Shown piece by piece: positions 9,042 to 18,828 of a stretch of 64,000 nucleotides of DNA. The first letter of the stretch is position 1. Each line of letters starts with the position of its first letter. The position numbers were made by a program, and so were the translations under genes. Below the pieces are notes generated by a model. The model was not told the origin of the DNA. It did not search any database and saw only the letters and a list, made by a program, of their open reading frames with translations. The stretch is taken from assembly GCF_020149915.1 (NCBI RefSeq), contig NZ_CP083760.1, positions 1,550,001 to 1,614,000 of the forward strand. The letters run 5' to 3'. The DNA comes from Candidatus Sulfidibacterium hydrothermale. GTDB lineage: Bacteria > Bacteroidota > Bacteroidia > Bacteroidales > F082.

Positions 9042-12000
9042 TTATTTTTCTTTTTTGCTTAGTTGAGCCATTATTTCTTCTACAGCCGGAATGGCGGCGT
9101 CAAACCGGTATTGTTCAATGGCGGTTTTAAGGCGCTTACTTTCTTCAAAATTTTTTATTTCAGGATAAACGTTGTTAAAAAGTTCCACACTGTCGGCATC
9201 ATCTTTTTCCAGGCTTTCTTTTAGCTTTTTTAAAGCCTGGATAACGGAATGGTAATCCGCTTTTTGTGATGTAGTTTCTTTTTGCGGGACTTTTTCAAGG
9301 ACCGGAAGAACTGCTTGCCGGAACGCTTCGGTTGCCTTTAATAAGGCATTTACCTGGTCGGTTCCTTCTCGGGAAAATCCTTTTTTAAAGACCTTCTCCG
9401 CCTGGATGACTTTTTGATGCAGTTCTACAGCCCCAAGATTACCGGTAATTCCTTTTAATGCGTGCAGCTCTTTACGAATGGCATCGGTATTTTTCTCAAT
9501 GATCAATTTTTGAAATTTTTCCTGGATCGAAGGGGTGTTTTTGATGAATTTTCGTAAAACCTGGAAGTATAATTCCTGGTTGTTGTTTACGCGTTGGAGT
9601 CCTTCTTCAATATTTAATCCTTTGATTTGCCGGAGCAGATCTTTGATCTCGGATGATGATTCCCCATTCCCGGTTTTGGATGCGTATTTGCCTGCCGGTT
9701 TTTGGGGCTTTGTTGCATAGTGCAAAATGGCATTGGCAATTTCCTGAGGATCGATGGGTTTATGAATGACGTGTTGCATTCCGGCCTTGATACATTTCTT
9801 TTTAACATCGGGCATGACATCGGCCGTCATGGCAACAATGGGGATTTGTCCGGCGTTTTTCAATTTCCGGATTTCCCGGGTAGCCGTGTATCCATCCATT
9901 ACTGGCATCTGGATATCCATGAAAATCAGAATGTATTCGTCAGGATTGCTGTTTTTCAGGATGTTAATGGCAATTTCGCCGTTTCCGGCTACGGTGACAG
10001 AAAATCCCATTCCCTCGAGCAGCTCTTTTTCAATTTCCTGGTTGAGTTCGTTGTCTTCTACCAACAGAATTTTGGCTCCGGCATAAAGGGCGTGTTTCTC
10101 TTTGTCCCAAAACACTTTGGTTTTGTGTTGGTGATGACGCATTATTGCTTTGCCCAGCGTGCTCATGATTCCATCAAAAAGCGATGAATAGGTGTGGGGT
10201 TTGAATAAAAGCAAATCGATGTATTTTTTCCGTATTTCGTCTCCGTGGATACTGCTGCTGGTGTAAGCAGTAGACATGATGATTTTGGGCTGATGCCGGA
10301 TTTTGGGATTCTTCCGGATAATCTCGGCAGTTTCGTAACCATTCAGCCCGGGCATATTCCAGTCTAAAATGACCAGGGGAATAGGCTGATGAGCTTTTTC
10401 CAGAATTTCAATGGCGCCTCTTCCGTTGTCAGTTACCAGGGTTTTAAATTTTAGGTTGGTGAGCATCTCGTTGAGAATCTTGCGCTCAACGGGATGGTCA
10501 TCGCAAATGAGTACTTGCATTCCCCGGATATCGTCGGTGATTTGGAACTGTTCTTTTATGGTTTGCTGATTGGTAACAAACCAGGCCGTAAAACGAAAAA
10601 CCGAGCCTTTTCCCGGGCTGCTTTCCACTTCGATTTTCCCATCCATCAATTCAACAAGCTGTTTGGAAATGGCCAGTCCAAGACCGGTCCCGCCATATTT
10701 CCGAGCCGTTCCTTCATCTACCTGAGAGAAATTTTTAAAGAGTTTGCTCATGTCTTTTTCAGACATTCCAATGCCGGTATCTGTTACTGAAAATTCGAGT
10801 TGTACCCGGTCTTTTTTGGTCCTGACCGGGCGAACGCCAATGATAATTTCTCCTTCTTCGGTAAATTTTATTGCATTGTTGATCAGGTTGATCAGGATTT
10901 GTTTTAGCCGCAGAGGATCTCCTTTGAGCTCGGAAGGTGTTTCCGGATCAATATTAAAAAGAAATGTTAATCCTTTGGTTTCTGCTTTGATGGAAAACAT
11001 GTCCAGTAGGTCGGAGAGTACAGAATCAAGCTGAAATTTGGTTTTTTCCAGTTTCATCTCACCCGATTCAATTTTAGATAGGTCGAGAATATCATTGATC
11101 AGTTGCATTAGAACGTTGGCCGACGACTTGAGCTTTTGCAGATAAATACGCTGTTTTTCATCCAGTTTTGTATTTTCTAAAATGTAAGTGATGCCGATAA
11201 TGGCATTCATCGGTGTTCGTATTTCATGGCTCATGTTGGCCAGGAAAAGACTTTTGGCTTCGTTGGCTTTTTCGGCAGCCTCCCGGGCAATTTGGAGTTC
11301 GTTGTTCTTTTTCATGTCGGTGATATCTTCCAGTATCACCAATAGTTTGACCTTCCCTTTCTTTTCCGATTTGAAAGGCCTGATTTTTACTTTTATATAC
11401 TTCTCTTTGTTGATCAGGGAATAGCCTTCGTATTCGAAACTTTTCTTGGTGCGATAAGCTTCGCGGATCATGTTTTTCAGTTCATCCGACATTTTCAGCT
11501 TTTCGTACGGCATGCCCTGGAAATCTTTTATCACACCGCTAATGACTACTGCCTGGTGGTTGTGATAAGATACAATCCCGTTTTCGTCGAAATAAATAAT
11601 CCCTACCGGGGCGTTTTTTAAAATGGCCTTTAAAAGCCGGTTGTTTTTTTCAATTTCAGTTTTCCACAAAAGCAGCTTTTGTGCCATGGTGTTGAAATTG
11701 CCGGCCAACTGGCCAATTTCATCCTTCCGTTGTATGTTGATGTAATTTTCCAGGTTTCCGTTGGCGATTTCGTTGGTGGTGAAACTCAGTTTTTTCAAAG
11801 GCTGGGTAATTAGCCTGGAAGTGCTGTAAATCACGATGATAATGATGATGATCAGTAGCAGCGAAATGGTGAGCATAATAAGCGACACCAGCTTTTGTCC
11901 CATTTGATAAATAGATCCCTCTGTAACGCCTACGGCAAGGTGCCAGCCCAGACTTTTAATGGGGGCAAAAGACAAATAGGTGTATTTTCCTCCATTTTTC

Positions 12001-12812
12001 CCGGGGGTAAAAATTTTGGCTTTTCCCTTGTTGCTAAAAACTTCGTGGACGAACTCGGCGGTCCGGATGCTGTCGACTTTGCTGTTTTTGATCAGATCGG
12101 TAATATGTTTGCCTTCGAGTGTTTTGTCAGAATCAAAAATGACCAGGCTGTCGTTGGTGTAAATATTGATTCGCAAATTAGAAAGCAAATCTTTTTGGGT
12201 CAGTTTACGGATGGTTTTTTGCAAGTCGTGAAGTGTGATATCAAGAAAGGCAATTCCCCGGAAAACGGAATCGATGGTTATTGGATAAGCATAAGTAATA
12301 ATCCATTGACGTTTGCCGCGGGGTTCTTTGTGTAATTTTGACCAGACGCCTTTTCCGGTTTTTTTGGCGCGAACCCAGTATTCAGGCGGATGATGCCGGT
12401 AATCAAACCAAGGCTTTTTTTTGTTATCCAGCATGAATTTTTGATCGCGGGTAACGGAAAGGTAAATAACGCTGTCGTTGTTTTTGGGGGTGGGTGTAAG
12501 TAATACAAAACCAGTGCGGTAAATCGTTTTGTTGATGAGTAGGTCGCCTTTTAGGTAATCAAGGATACTTTTGAAGTTTGTTTTTCTTCTTTCGCTGATA
12601 TACAGGGCTGTTTTCTGGGCGATAGCTGCTGCCCGGTCTATTTTTTCATTGATGATCGTGGTGTATTCATTGACTGTTTCCTGTAAAGTGTAACGGGTTT
12701 GTTCTTTGACTATTTTAATGATGGAATCATTGACAAAGTAAATGACTCCACCGGCAGTAAGTAAAATAGGAATAATAATAATGAGAAGTATTTTGGTGGA
12801 GAGTTTATTCAT
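9042..12812 (-). CDS. membrane hybrid sensor histidine kinase (dCache-HAMP-PAS-HisKA-HATPase-REC-REC-HPt)
   Basis: A 1256-residue phosphorelay kinase. Domains in order: membrane helix (about 8-28), periplasmic double-Cache-like sensor (about 35-295), second membrane helix (about 307-330), HAMP (about 332-385), PAS (about 395-500), HisKA with a histidine near residue 529 in [11 protein letters not shown], HATPase_c (about 620-740), receiver 1 (Asp near 816 in [10 protein letters not shown]), receiver 2 (Asp near 965 in [11 protein letters not shown]) and an HPt domain with a histidine near 1117 ([12 protein letters not shown]), then a helical tail. The ligand is unknown; the Cache domain suggests a small molecule outside the cell. 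First gene of a two-gene operon with the receiver-kinase at 7876. Confidence 0.92.
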   Translation of the reverse strand: MNKLSTKILLIIIIPILLTAGGVIYFVNDSIIKIVKEQTRYTLQETVNEYTTIINEKIDRAAAIAQKTALYISERRKTNFKSILDYLKGDLLINKTIYRTGFVLLTPTPKNNDSVIYLSVTRDQKFMLDNKKKPWFDYRHHPPEYWVRAKKTGKGVWSKLHKEPRGKRQWIITYAYPITIDSVFRGIAFLDITLHDLQKTIRKLTQKDLLSNLRINIYTNDSLVIFDSDKTLEGKHITDLIKNSKVDSIRTAEFVHEVFSNKGKAKIFTPGKNGGKYTYLSFAPIKSLGWHLAVGVTEGSIYQMGQKLVSLIMLTISLLLIIIIIIVIYSTSRLITQPLKKLSFTTNEIANGNLENYINIQRKDEIGQLAGNFNTMAQKLLLWKTEIEKNNRLLKAILKNAPVGIIYFDENGIVSYHNHQAVVISGVIKDFQGMPYEKLKMSDELKNMIREAYRTKKSFEYEGYSLINKEKYIKVKIRPFKSEKKGKVKLLVILEDITDMKKNNELQIAREAAEKANEAKSLFLANMSHEIRTPMNAIIGITYILENTKLDEKQRIYLQKLKSSANVLMQLINDILDLSKIESGEMKLEKTKFQLDSVLSDLLDMFSIKAETKGLTFLFNIDPETPSELKGDPLRLKQILINLINNAIKFTEEGEIIIGVRPVRTKKDRVQLEFSVTDTGIGMSEKDMSKLFKNFSQVDEGTARKYGGTGLGLAISKQLVELMDGKIEVESSPGKGSVFRFTAWFVTNQQTIKEQFQITDDIRGMQVLICDDHPVERKILNEMLTNLKFKTLVTDNGRGAIEILEKAHQPIPLVILDWNMPGLNGYETAEIIRKNPKIRHQPKIIMSTAYTSSSIHGDEIRKKYIDLLLFKPHTYSSLFDGIMSTLGKAIMRHHQHKTKVFWDKEKHALYAGAKILLVEDNELNQEIEKELLEGMGFSVTVAGNGEIAINILKNSNPDEYILIFMDIQMPVMDGYTATREIRKLKNAGQIPIVAMTADVMPDVKKKCIKAGMQHVIHKPIDPQEIANAILHYATKPQKPAGKYASKTGNGESSSEIKDLLRQIKGLNIEEGLQRVNNNQELYFQVLRKFIKNTPSIQEKFQKLIIEKNTDAIRKELHALKGITGNLGAVELHQKVIQAEKVFKKGFSREGTDQVNALLKATEAFRQAVLPVLEKVPQKETTSQKADYHSVIQALKKLKESLEKDDADSVELFNNVYPEIKNFEESKRLKTAIEQYRFDAAIPAVEEIMAQLSKKEK

Positions 12813-12862
12813 TTCTTTAATTGAAAAGTGGAAAATATTTGGCCTACAACAGGCAACAGCTA

Positions 12863-12870
12863 CAAAAATA
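12863..12870 (-). promoter_or_regulatory. Bacteroidota -7 promoter element for the hybrid kinase operon
   Basis: TATTTTTG on the minus strand, matching TAnnTTTG, about 50 bp before the kinase ATG. The structured repeat begins just upstream of it. Confidence 0.4.
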
Positions 12871-12880
12871 AAAATATTAC

Positions 12881-13340
12881 AGAATTTAACTTTTGCAGAT
12901 TTATTTTTTTTCTCAAGGCTGAAAGCTGTGGGCTGGCCTACCGAAACGGCGGGCCGGCGATGGGGTGAATGCCGAAAAGCTTACAACATCGTGCAAAAGT
13001 GCTTGCATTTCTCTTGCGATGAGCAAGAGACTCTTTTGCCGGAGATGTTGCTTTTCGGCAGAGCGCAAAGAAGCATTCGTTTCGGTGCGTCTTCTTTGGT
13101 TCCTTTCTTGACGAGACAAGAAAGGAACAAGAAAACACATTAAAAATCTTTTTCACTTCAAGTAAAAAAGCAATTCTATCGGGAATAATGAATAACTTTA
13201 AAAAGAAAAATGATTATTACGACATTTTCATAAGCAAATAAGGCGCACAATATCAATTGGTTATGTTTTGTTAAACTTAGTGAATATTTTTATTTTCAAC
13301 ATGTTATTAAGCTTGCGAAAGCTGAGTTACAGAATTTGAA
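12881..13340 (+). repeat. dispersed structured repeat, copy 1
   Basis: Non-coding element of about 450 bp that recurs at 36285 and, as a core only, at 39160. The core has two foldable parts. Part one, 12971-13059, pairs GCCGAAAAGC...CAACATC with GATGTTGCTTTTCGGC (13044-13059) and has inner stems GCAAAAG/CTTTTGC and CTCTTGC/GCAAGAG. Part two, 13099-13128, is a perfect 12-bp hairpin GTTCCTTTCTTG/CAAGAAAGGAAC with loop ACGAGA. The AT-rich tail to about 13340 is shared with copy 2 at lower identity. Short open frames across it are not conserved between copies, so I treat it as non-coding. This feature also fills most of the 630-bp gap 12813-13442. Confidence 0.85.
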
Positions 13341-13397
13341 TAAGTTATCCCATGTGAAATTTTGACAGAATCACAGAGCTCGTAAACAGAAGTTTTA

Positions 13398-13405
13398 TAA
13401 GTTTG
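13398..13405 (+). promoter_or_regulatory. Bacteroidota -7 promoter element for the barrel protein gene
   Basis: TAAGTTTG matches TAnnTTTG, 38 bp before the GTG start at 13443. Confidence 0.4.
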
Positions 13406-13442
13406 CGAATCGTCTGTTTTGCAGGAAGAAAAAAAGAAAAAG

Positions 13443-14198
13443 GTGAAAACAATTCGAAAAAGTGTTTTTATTGTGTTTTTTGTACTGTTGGCGGTATCGC
13501 TTCAGGCACAGACTGATACGGTGAGTTTTCCTGCCGGGTGGGGACGGAACGTCATTAAATGGAATATGACTCCTTATATTTTGTGGTCTTCACGAGATAT
13601 TAACCTCTCTTATGAAAGGGTTTTGAAACCCTATCGCTCTTTCTCGGTTAATGTGGGGTATTTTGAGTTGCCCATTTCGGGTTATCAGTATGATACGCTT
13701 TATTTTTCAAGTGGTAGCCAGAAAGGTGGATTTTCAGTCTCCGGAGATTACCGTTTTTACTTTAAGAACCGGAACCGAAAGTTGGCTCCTGATGGTTTGT
13801 ATTGGGGGTTTTACGGCTCGTATCATTATACCCATTTTGGCAGCGATGTGGAAATTCGTGATAGCAATGTGGGGTCCGGCTCTTTTCAGACCCAGGTGAA
13901 CTTTTCGATTTTAAGTGGCGGAATAGAGCTGGGTTATCAGTTTGCCATTAAAAAACATTTTGTTGTTGATTTGGTTTTTATGGGGCCCTCCATTTCTTTG
14001 TATACCGGAAAAATTCTTTTGGCCGGAACAATTGATATTCAAGATGAAGAATATGAGCAAGCGATTCGGGATGCTTTGCTTGGAAAGCTTCCCTTTCTCG
14101 ATGAATTGATTGAGAAAGGAGAAGTGAAAGATTCAGGGGTAACAACCAGCATGGGACTTGGAATGCGTTATCTGATTCAGATCGGTTACCGTTTCTAA
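13443..14198 (+). CDS. putative outer-membrane beta-barrel protein (DUF3575-like)
   Basis: Secreted protein of 251 residues with a clear signal peptide (MKTIRKSVFIVFFVLLAVSL, cleaved after a QAQ motif) and alternating aromatic/glycine strands ending in phenylalanine (IQIGYRF), as in outer-membrane barrels. Similarity to the DUF3575 family is suspected from the R-Y-Y-F and GLYWGFYG segments but not certain. I chose the GTG at 13443 because it directly follows the purine-rich AGGAAGAAAAAAAGAAAAAG and begins the signal peptide; the TTG at 13419 would add eight charged residues. An insert of about 35 residues near the C-terminus (DIQDEEYEQAIRDALL) is probably an extracellular or periplasmic loop. 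Function unknown. Confidence 0.75.
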   Translation: MKTIRKSVFIVFFVLLAVSLQAQTDTVSFPAGWGRNVIKWNMTPYILWSSRDINLSYERVLKPYRSFSVNVGYFELPISGYQYDTLYFSSGSQKGGFSVSGDYRFYFKNRNRKLAPDGLYWGFYGSYHYTHFGSDVEIRDSNVGSGSFQTQVNFSILSGGIELGYQFAIKKHFVVDLVFMGPSISLYTGKILLAGTIDIQDEEYEQAIRDALLGKLPFLDELIEKGEVKDSGVTTSMGLGMRYLIQIGYRF

Positions 14199-14240
14199 TC
14201 TCCGGGCAATAAACATTGTTTTACGAAACCTGTTTTGCCC

Positions 14241-14248
14241 TATTTTTG
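14241..14248 (+). promoter_or_regulatory. Bacteroidota -7 promoter element for the MATE gene
   Basis: TATTTTTG, an exact TAnnTTTG match, with a TTG at 14216-14218 (22-bp spacing). The ATG at 14257 is only 8 bp beyond it, so the predicted leader is about five bases. Confidence 0.55.
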
Positions 14249-14256
14249 CGCTTTCC

Positions 14257-15588
14257 ATGGAAAAAGATATTTCGTACAAACGGATTTGGTACATTGCTTA
14301 TCCCATAATACTGGGTAGTATAGCGCAAAACCTGATTAATTTTACGGATACAGCTTTTTTGGGAAGGGTAGGCGAGGTGGCACTGGGGGCCGGTGCTTTG
14401 GGCGGTATTTTTTATCTTGCTGTTTTTATGCTGGGACTGGGCTTCGGGATGGGCGAACAGATTATTGTTGCCCGTCGCTATGGCGAGAAAAAACAACATG
14501 CCATTGGAAGCGTCGTTGATCATTCCTTTTTGTTCCTGATGCTTTTGGCTGTAGCTGCTTTTTTGTTGTTACGGTTTGGTTCGGTAGAAATACTTCGTTA
14601 TGGCGTTCATTCGCGTGACGTGGCTGCCGGAACCAAGCAATTTCTGGATTACCGTGCTTTTGGCATTTTTGCGGCTTTTGTCAATGTAGGATTCCGTTCG
14701 TTTTATGTGGGGCTGGGCCGTACGAAAGTGATTACTTATACCACGGTAGTACTGGCAGTGGTGAATATTATTTTAGATTACCTGCTGATTTTCGGGAAGT
14801 TTGGCTTTCCTGAAATGGGAATCGCCGGAGTGGCGCTCGCTTCGGTGATTGCTGAATATGTGGCTGCACTTGGTTTTTTCCTGTATACCGTGGTAACTGT
14901 TCGTTTCTCCGACTTTTCCCTGTTCCGTTTTCGCCCTTTGCGCTTCGAAAAAATGCAACGCATTTTAAAAGTCTCTTTTCCGACCATGATGCAGCAGTTT
15001 GTTTCCTTGTCGGTTTGGTTTGTTTTTTTTCTGTTTGTGGAGAAAATCGGGAAAAGCTCTCTTGCTGTTTCTAATATCATTCGGAGTATTTATGTGCTGC
15101 TGATGGTTCCTATTTGGGGGTTTGCCACTGCAGCCAATACGCTGGTCAGTTATCTGATTGGAGCCGGACGGTCAAAAGAAGTGATGCGTCTGGTTTTCCG
15201 GATTATCCGCCTTTGTTTCCTGGGGGTGATGCTATTGGTGTTGGCAGGGGTTTTGTTCCCAAGAGCATTGCTTTCGGTTTATACCAATGATGCTTTGCTT
15301 ATTCGCATGGGAATACCGGTACTGCATGTAATTAGTCTTGGAGCTATCCTGCTGTCTGTTGGATTTGTCCTTTTTAGTGCTGTGGCCGGAACCGGAAAAA
15401 CCCAGGTCTCTTTATTTATTGAATTAACGGTGCTGGTGATTTATTTGGTTTACACTTACCTTGTTGTTGAATGTTGGCATGGAACAGTGGTGCAGGCCTG
15501 GACTGCCGAATGGATTTATGGCTTGTTGCTGAGTCTCTTTTCTTTTCTTTATCTGAAATCGTACCGGTGGGAAAAAACAAAAATTTAA
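14257..15588 (+). CDS. MATE family efflux transporter
   Basis: Inner-membrane sodium- or proton-coupled multidrug/toxin extrusion carrier. The 443-residue protein has about twelve hydrophobic helices in two related halves: the first half begins RIWYIAYPIILGSIAQNLINFTDTAFLGR (here only described: the NFTDTAFLG motif at about residues 27-36 is typical), and the second half carries the repeat around FPTMMQQFVSLSVWFVFF. Length is usual for MATE proteins. It stands alone between the barrel gene and ftsK, each with its own promoter. Substrate cannot be predicted. Confidence 0.92.
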   Translation: MEKDISYKRIWYIAYPIILGSIAQNLINFTDTAFLGRVGEVALGAGALGGIFYLAVFMLGLGFGMGEQIIVARRYGEKKQHAIGSVVDHSFLFLMLLAVAAFLLLRFGSVEILRYGVHSRDVAAGTKQFLDYRAFGIFAAFVNVGFRSFYVGLGRTKVITYTTVVLAVVNIILDYLLIFGKFGFPEMGIAGVALASVIAEYVAALGFFLYTVVTVRFSDFSLFRFRPLRFEKMQRILKVSFPTMMQQFVSLSVWFVFFLFVEKIGKSSLAVSNIIRSIYVLLMVPIWGFATAANTLVSYLIGAGRSKEVMRLVFRIIRLCFLGVMLLVLAGVLFPRALLSVYTNDALLIRMGIPVLHVISLGAILLSVGFVLFSAVAGTGKTQVSLFIELTVLVIYLVYTYLVVECWHGTVVQAWTAEWIYGLLLSLFSFLYLKSYRWEKTKI

Positions 15589-15631
15589 CCGGGTAACCGA
15601 AGATCGCTTCCCGTTGTTCAAACAGAATCCT

Positions 15632-15639
15632 TATTTTTG
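15632..15639 (+). promoter_or_regulatory. Bacteroidota -7 promoter element for ftsK
   Basis: TATTTTTG matching TAnnTTTG, 17 bp before the ftsK ATG, within the 68-bp gap after the MATE gene. Confidence 0.45.
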
Positions 15640-15656
15640 TTGAAAATTGTTTTTTC

Positions 15657-18158
15657 ATGCCATCGAAAAGTAACAAACTGAAAGCGAATAAATTTAAGGA
15701 ACCTAAAAAGGATTCTTCCTCTAAAAAAACGGGGAAGAAGAACAAAACAGCGAAGAAACCGGCCGGGGTGAAAAAGGAAATGGATCCCCGGATTTGGCGT
15801 TTTGCCGGTTTTTTCCTTATTGTGGTTTCGGTTTATTTGTTATTGGCTTTTAGTTCATTTTTTATCAACTGGTTTGGCAGCAATCCGGGAAATATTGTTA
15901 GCCGTACTTTCGGGCTGAACCATTATTTTAATGATCATGCAGCACTGGTTCATAACTGGACGGGCAATTTGGGAGCTTTTCTTTCCCGGTGGCTGGTGCA
16001 AAACGGATTTGGACTCGGCGCTTATTTTATTGTTTTTCTGTTGCTGGTATGGGGATTGCGACTTCTGCTGAATGTCAGGATTTTGTCTGTATGGAAATTG
16101 TTTCAGGTGATTCTTATCGGATTTTTCTGGCTTCCTTTGGTGACCGGTTTTTTGTTTCCCCATCATCCGGATAATGTTTTTGGCGGCTTGTTCGGCTATA
16201 AGCTAAATGGATGGATGACAACATCTATTGGTATGCTGGGAGTGATTCTGGTTATCTTTTTTATTCCGGCTATTCTCATCCTGATCCGCTATAAATTTTC
16301 GTTTCGTAGAAAAAAAGCCAAAATAACTGAAGAACCGGAAAAAGAGGCTGTTAGTCAGGAGAATACTGAAAAGAAAGGCAATGTTCGTAAAGAAGATAAA
16401 TACAATACGGTAGAATTTACGGTGACGGAACCCGATTCTTCCGGAGAAACAGAAACGAAATTATCCGAAGAGCCGGAATCCGGCAACGAGAAAGAAGAGA
16501 AAACAGAGAGTGTATTGCCAGATCCGGAAGATTCACTGCAGGAACAGAAAGAAAAGGAAAATACACTGGAGTTTACCATTGAACAGCCTAAGGAAGAAAG
16601 TAAAGCCAAGGTAATTCCCGGTGAGCACAAGGGATTGGATACAGCATTTGACCCTACGCTTGATTTGCCTGATTTTGTTTTTCCGTCATTGGAGCTGCTC
16701 AATCGTTATGACGAAAATGTGAAAGTAGACCGGGAAGAACTGGAAGCCAATAAACAGAAAATTGTCGATACATTAGACCATTATCATATTTCCATTGTTA
16801 AAATCAAGGCGACCATTGGTCCGACCGTAACGCTTTATGAAATTGTACCGGCTCCGGGTGTGCGGATTGCGAAAATCAGAAATCTGGAAGATGATATTGC
16901 ATTAAGCCTTTCGGCGATGGGAATCCGTATTATAGCTCCTATTCCCGGAAAAGGAACGGTAGGTATCGAAGTGCCCAATAAAAATCCTACCATTGTTTCC
17001 ATGCGTTCGATTTTAGAATCGGAGAAATTTCAGCATGCCAAGATGGAATTGCCTATCGGGTTGGGAAAAACCATTGCTAACGAGAGCTTTGTGGTCGATC
17101 TGGCTAAAATGCCCCACATCCTGATGGCGGGAGCTACCGGTCAGGGAAAATCAGTGGGACTGAATGCCATTATTACTTCGCTTTTGTACAAAAAACATCC
17201 GGCAGAGCTGAAGTTCGTGATGGTAGATCCTAAAAAAGTGGAGTTAACCCTTTATTCGCGTATCGAGCGGCATTATTTGGCCAAGTTGCCCGATTCAGAA
17301 GAAGCGATTATTACCGATACACGGAAGGTGGTGCGTACACTCAATTCGTTGAGTATTGAGATGGACAACCGCTATGAGTTGCTGAAAGATGCGCAGGTAC
17401 GGAATATTAAAGAATACAATGCGCGTTTTAAAGCGCGAAAATTAAATCCGCAAAACGGACACCGTTTCTTGCCATATATTGTACTGGTAGTGGATGAGTT
17501 TGCCGATTTGATTATGACGGCCGGAAAAGAAGTGGAAGGTCCCATTATGCGTTTGGCGCAGTTGGCACGTGCCGTGGGAATTCACTTGATTATTGCTACC
17601 CAGCGGCCGTCGGTAAATATTATTACCGGAACCATCAAAGCCAATTTCCCGGCACGAATTGCCTACCGGGTAATCTCCAAAATTGATTCACGCACCATTT
17701 TGGATACCGGTGGTGCGGATCAACTGGTCGGACGGGGTGATATGCTGCTTTCTACCGGAAGCGACCTCATCCGGCTGCAGTGTGCTTTTGTGGATACGGA
17801 TGAAGTGGAAAAAATTACCGATTTCATCGGACAACAACGGGCTTATCCTGATGCAATGCATCTTCCTGAATACAATGACGAAGAGTCAGAGTCGGTTGGA
17901 GAAGTGGATTTGGACGAACGTGATCCGTTGTTTGAAGATGCTGCCCGGTTGATTGTTCAAACCCAGCAAGGCTCAACTTCGCTGCTGCAGAGAAAGCTGA
18001 AGCTGGGGTACAACCGTGCCGGACGAATTATTGACCAGCTTGAAGCTGCCGGAATTGTCGGGCCGTTCGAAGGAAGTAAGGCGCGTGAAGTCCGTGTGGC
18101 CAACGAAATGGCTTTGGAACAATTATTGAAGGATATTGATATGAAAAATGATTTTTAA
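15657..18158 (+). CDS. ftsK: DNA translocase FtsK
   Basis: Septal double-stranded DNA pump that clears chromosome dimers and helps XerCD at division. The 833 residues comprise a lysine-rich N-terminus, four membrane helices (about 47-70, 118-140, 146-166, 188-211), an acidic Glu/Lys-rich linker (about 220-330), the alpha/beta motor with Walker A GATGQGKS near residues 496-503 and a Walker B around IVLVVDEFADLI, and a C-terminal winged-helix gamma domain (about 760-815, LLQRKLKLGYNRAGRI) that reads polar KOPS-like sequences. Followed after 20 bp by a LolA-like gene, with which it is probably co-transcribed, a pairing often seen in Bacteroidota (recollection of the family context). Confidence 0.95.
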   Translation: MPSKSNKLKANKFKEPKKDSSSKKTGKKNKTAKKPAGVKKEMDPRIWRFAGFFLIVVSVYLLLAFSSFFINWFGSNPGNIVSRTFGLNHYFNDHAALVHNWTGNLGAFLSRWLVQNGFGLGAYFIVFLLLVWGLRLLLNVRILSVWKLFQVILIGFFWLPLVTGFLFPHHPDNVFGGLFGYKLNGWMTTSIGMLGVILVIFFIPAILILIRYKFSFRRKKAKITEEPEKEAVSQENTEKKGNVRKEDKYNTVEFTVTEPDSSGETETKLSEEPESGNEKEEKTESVLPDPEDSLQEQKEKENTLEFTIEQPKEESKAKVIPGEHKGLDTAFDPTLDLPDFVFPSLELLNRYDENVKVDREELEANKQKIVDTLDHYHISIVKIKATIGPTVTLYEIVPAPGVRIAKIRNLEDDIALSLSAMGIRIIAPIPGKGTVGIEVPNKNPTIVSMRSILESEKFQHAKMELPIGLGKTIANESFVVDLAKMPHILMAGATGQGKSVGLNAIITSLLYKKHPAELKFVMVDPKKVELTLYSRIERHYLAKLPDSEEAIITDTRKVVRTLNSLSIEMDNRYELLKDAQVRNIKEYNARFKARKLNPQNGHRFLPYIVLVVDEFADLIMTAGKEVEGPIMRLAQLARAVGIHLIIATQRPSVNIITGTIKANFPARIAYRVISKIDSRTILDTGGADQLVGRGDMLLSTGSDLIRLQCAFVDTDEVEKITDFIGQQRAYPDAMHLPEYNDEESESVGEVDLDERDPLFEDAARLIVQTQQGSTSLLQRKLKLGYNRAGRIIDQLEAAGIVGPFEGSKAREVRVANEMALEQLLKDIDMKNDF

Positions 18159-18178
18159 CTGTTGAAAAGAAAAGAGAA

Positions 18179-18817
18179 ATGATGAAATTGAAAAAAAGTT
18201 ATCTGCTGTTTATATTTTTGCTTTTTGCCGGAAGTCTTTCTGCTCAGAACAGTGCTCAGGCATTGTTGAAAAAGACATTGAACAAGATGTCGTCCTATAA
18301 AAATTTTAAGTCTGATTTATCTTATTCAATGGATAATGATGCCAATGACATTCATGAAAAGAAAACCGGAACCATTTATGTGGAAGGAGATAAATTTCGT
18401 ATCGAATTGATGGGACAGATTATTATTTCGGATGGCAAAAACATGTGGACAATTATTAAGGATTCCAAAGAGGTGATGCTCAGCGCATTGGATCCCAATG
18501 ATCCTTCCAATATATCGCCTACAAAAATTCTGGAAGAATATTCCGATTACAATGCCAAATTTGAAAAAGGACAAAGAAAAGGAATTCTAAAAACGTTGGT
18601 GTTAACTTCAAAAAAGAAAAAGGCTACTTTCCATAAGGTAACTATTACCATTGATTCGCATAAATACCTGGTGAAGAAATTTTCGTTGTATGACAACGAT
18701 GGGAATGTGTTTACCTATGACATCTTTAATTTTAAAGCCAATGTAGATTTTCCGAAAGGAACATTTACCTACGATCCGAAAGAGTTTCCGGGATGCGAGC
18801 TGGAAGATATGCGATAA
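18179..18817 (+). CDS. LolA-like outer-membrane lipoprotein carrier protein
   Basis: Periplasmic chaperone-type protein of the LolA fold, expected to carry lipoproteins across the periplasm. The 212 residues start with a signal peptide (MMKLKKSYLLFIFLLFAGSL, cleaved near SAQ) followed by an unclosed-barrel pattern: ALLKKTLNKMSSYKNFKSDLSY, GTIYVEGDKFRIEL, ISDGKNMWTIIKDSKEVMLS and the later PKGTFTYDP. Length is a little above E. coli LolA. It follows ftsK by 20 bp. Its end is 11 bp from the convergent patatin gene. An alternative ATG one codon later (18182) would change nothing important. Confidence 0.85.
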   Translation: MMKLKKSYLLFIFLLFAGSLSAQNSAQALLKKTLNKMSSYKNFKSDLSYSMDNDANDIHEKKTGTIYVEGDKFRIELMGQIIISDGKNMWTIIKDSKEVMLSALDPNDPSNISPTKILEEYSDYNAKFEKGQRKGILKTLVLTSKKKKATFHKVTITIDSHKYLVKKFSLYDNDGNVFTYDIFNFKANVDFPKGTFTYDPKEFPGCELEDMR

Positions 18818-18828
18818 TTCCGGAGAAG

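Noticed and set aside
12913-13143. Open frames on both strands across repeat copy 1 (products with SFLVSSRKE-type ends)
   Set aside because: The frames differ between the three copies, while the hairpins are kept; the repeated peptide is a by-product of the GTTCCTTTCTTG palindrome.
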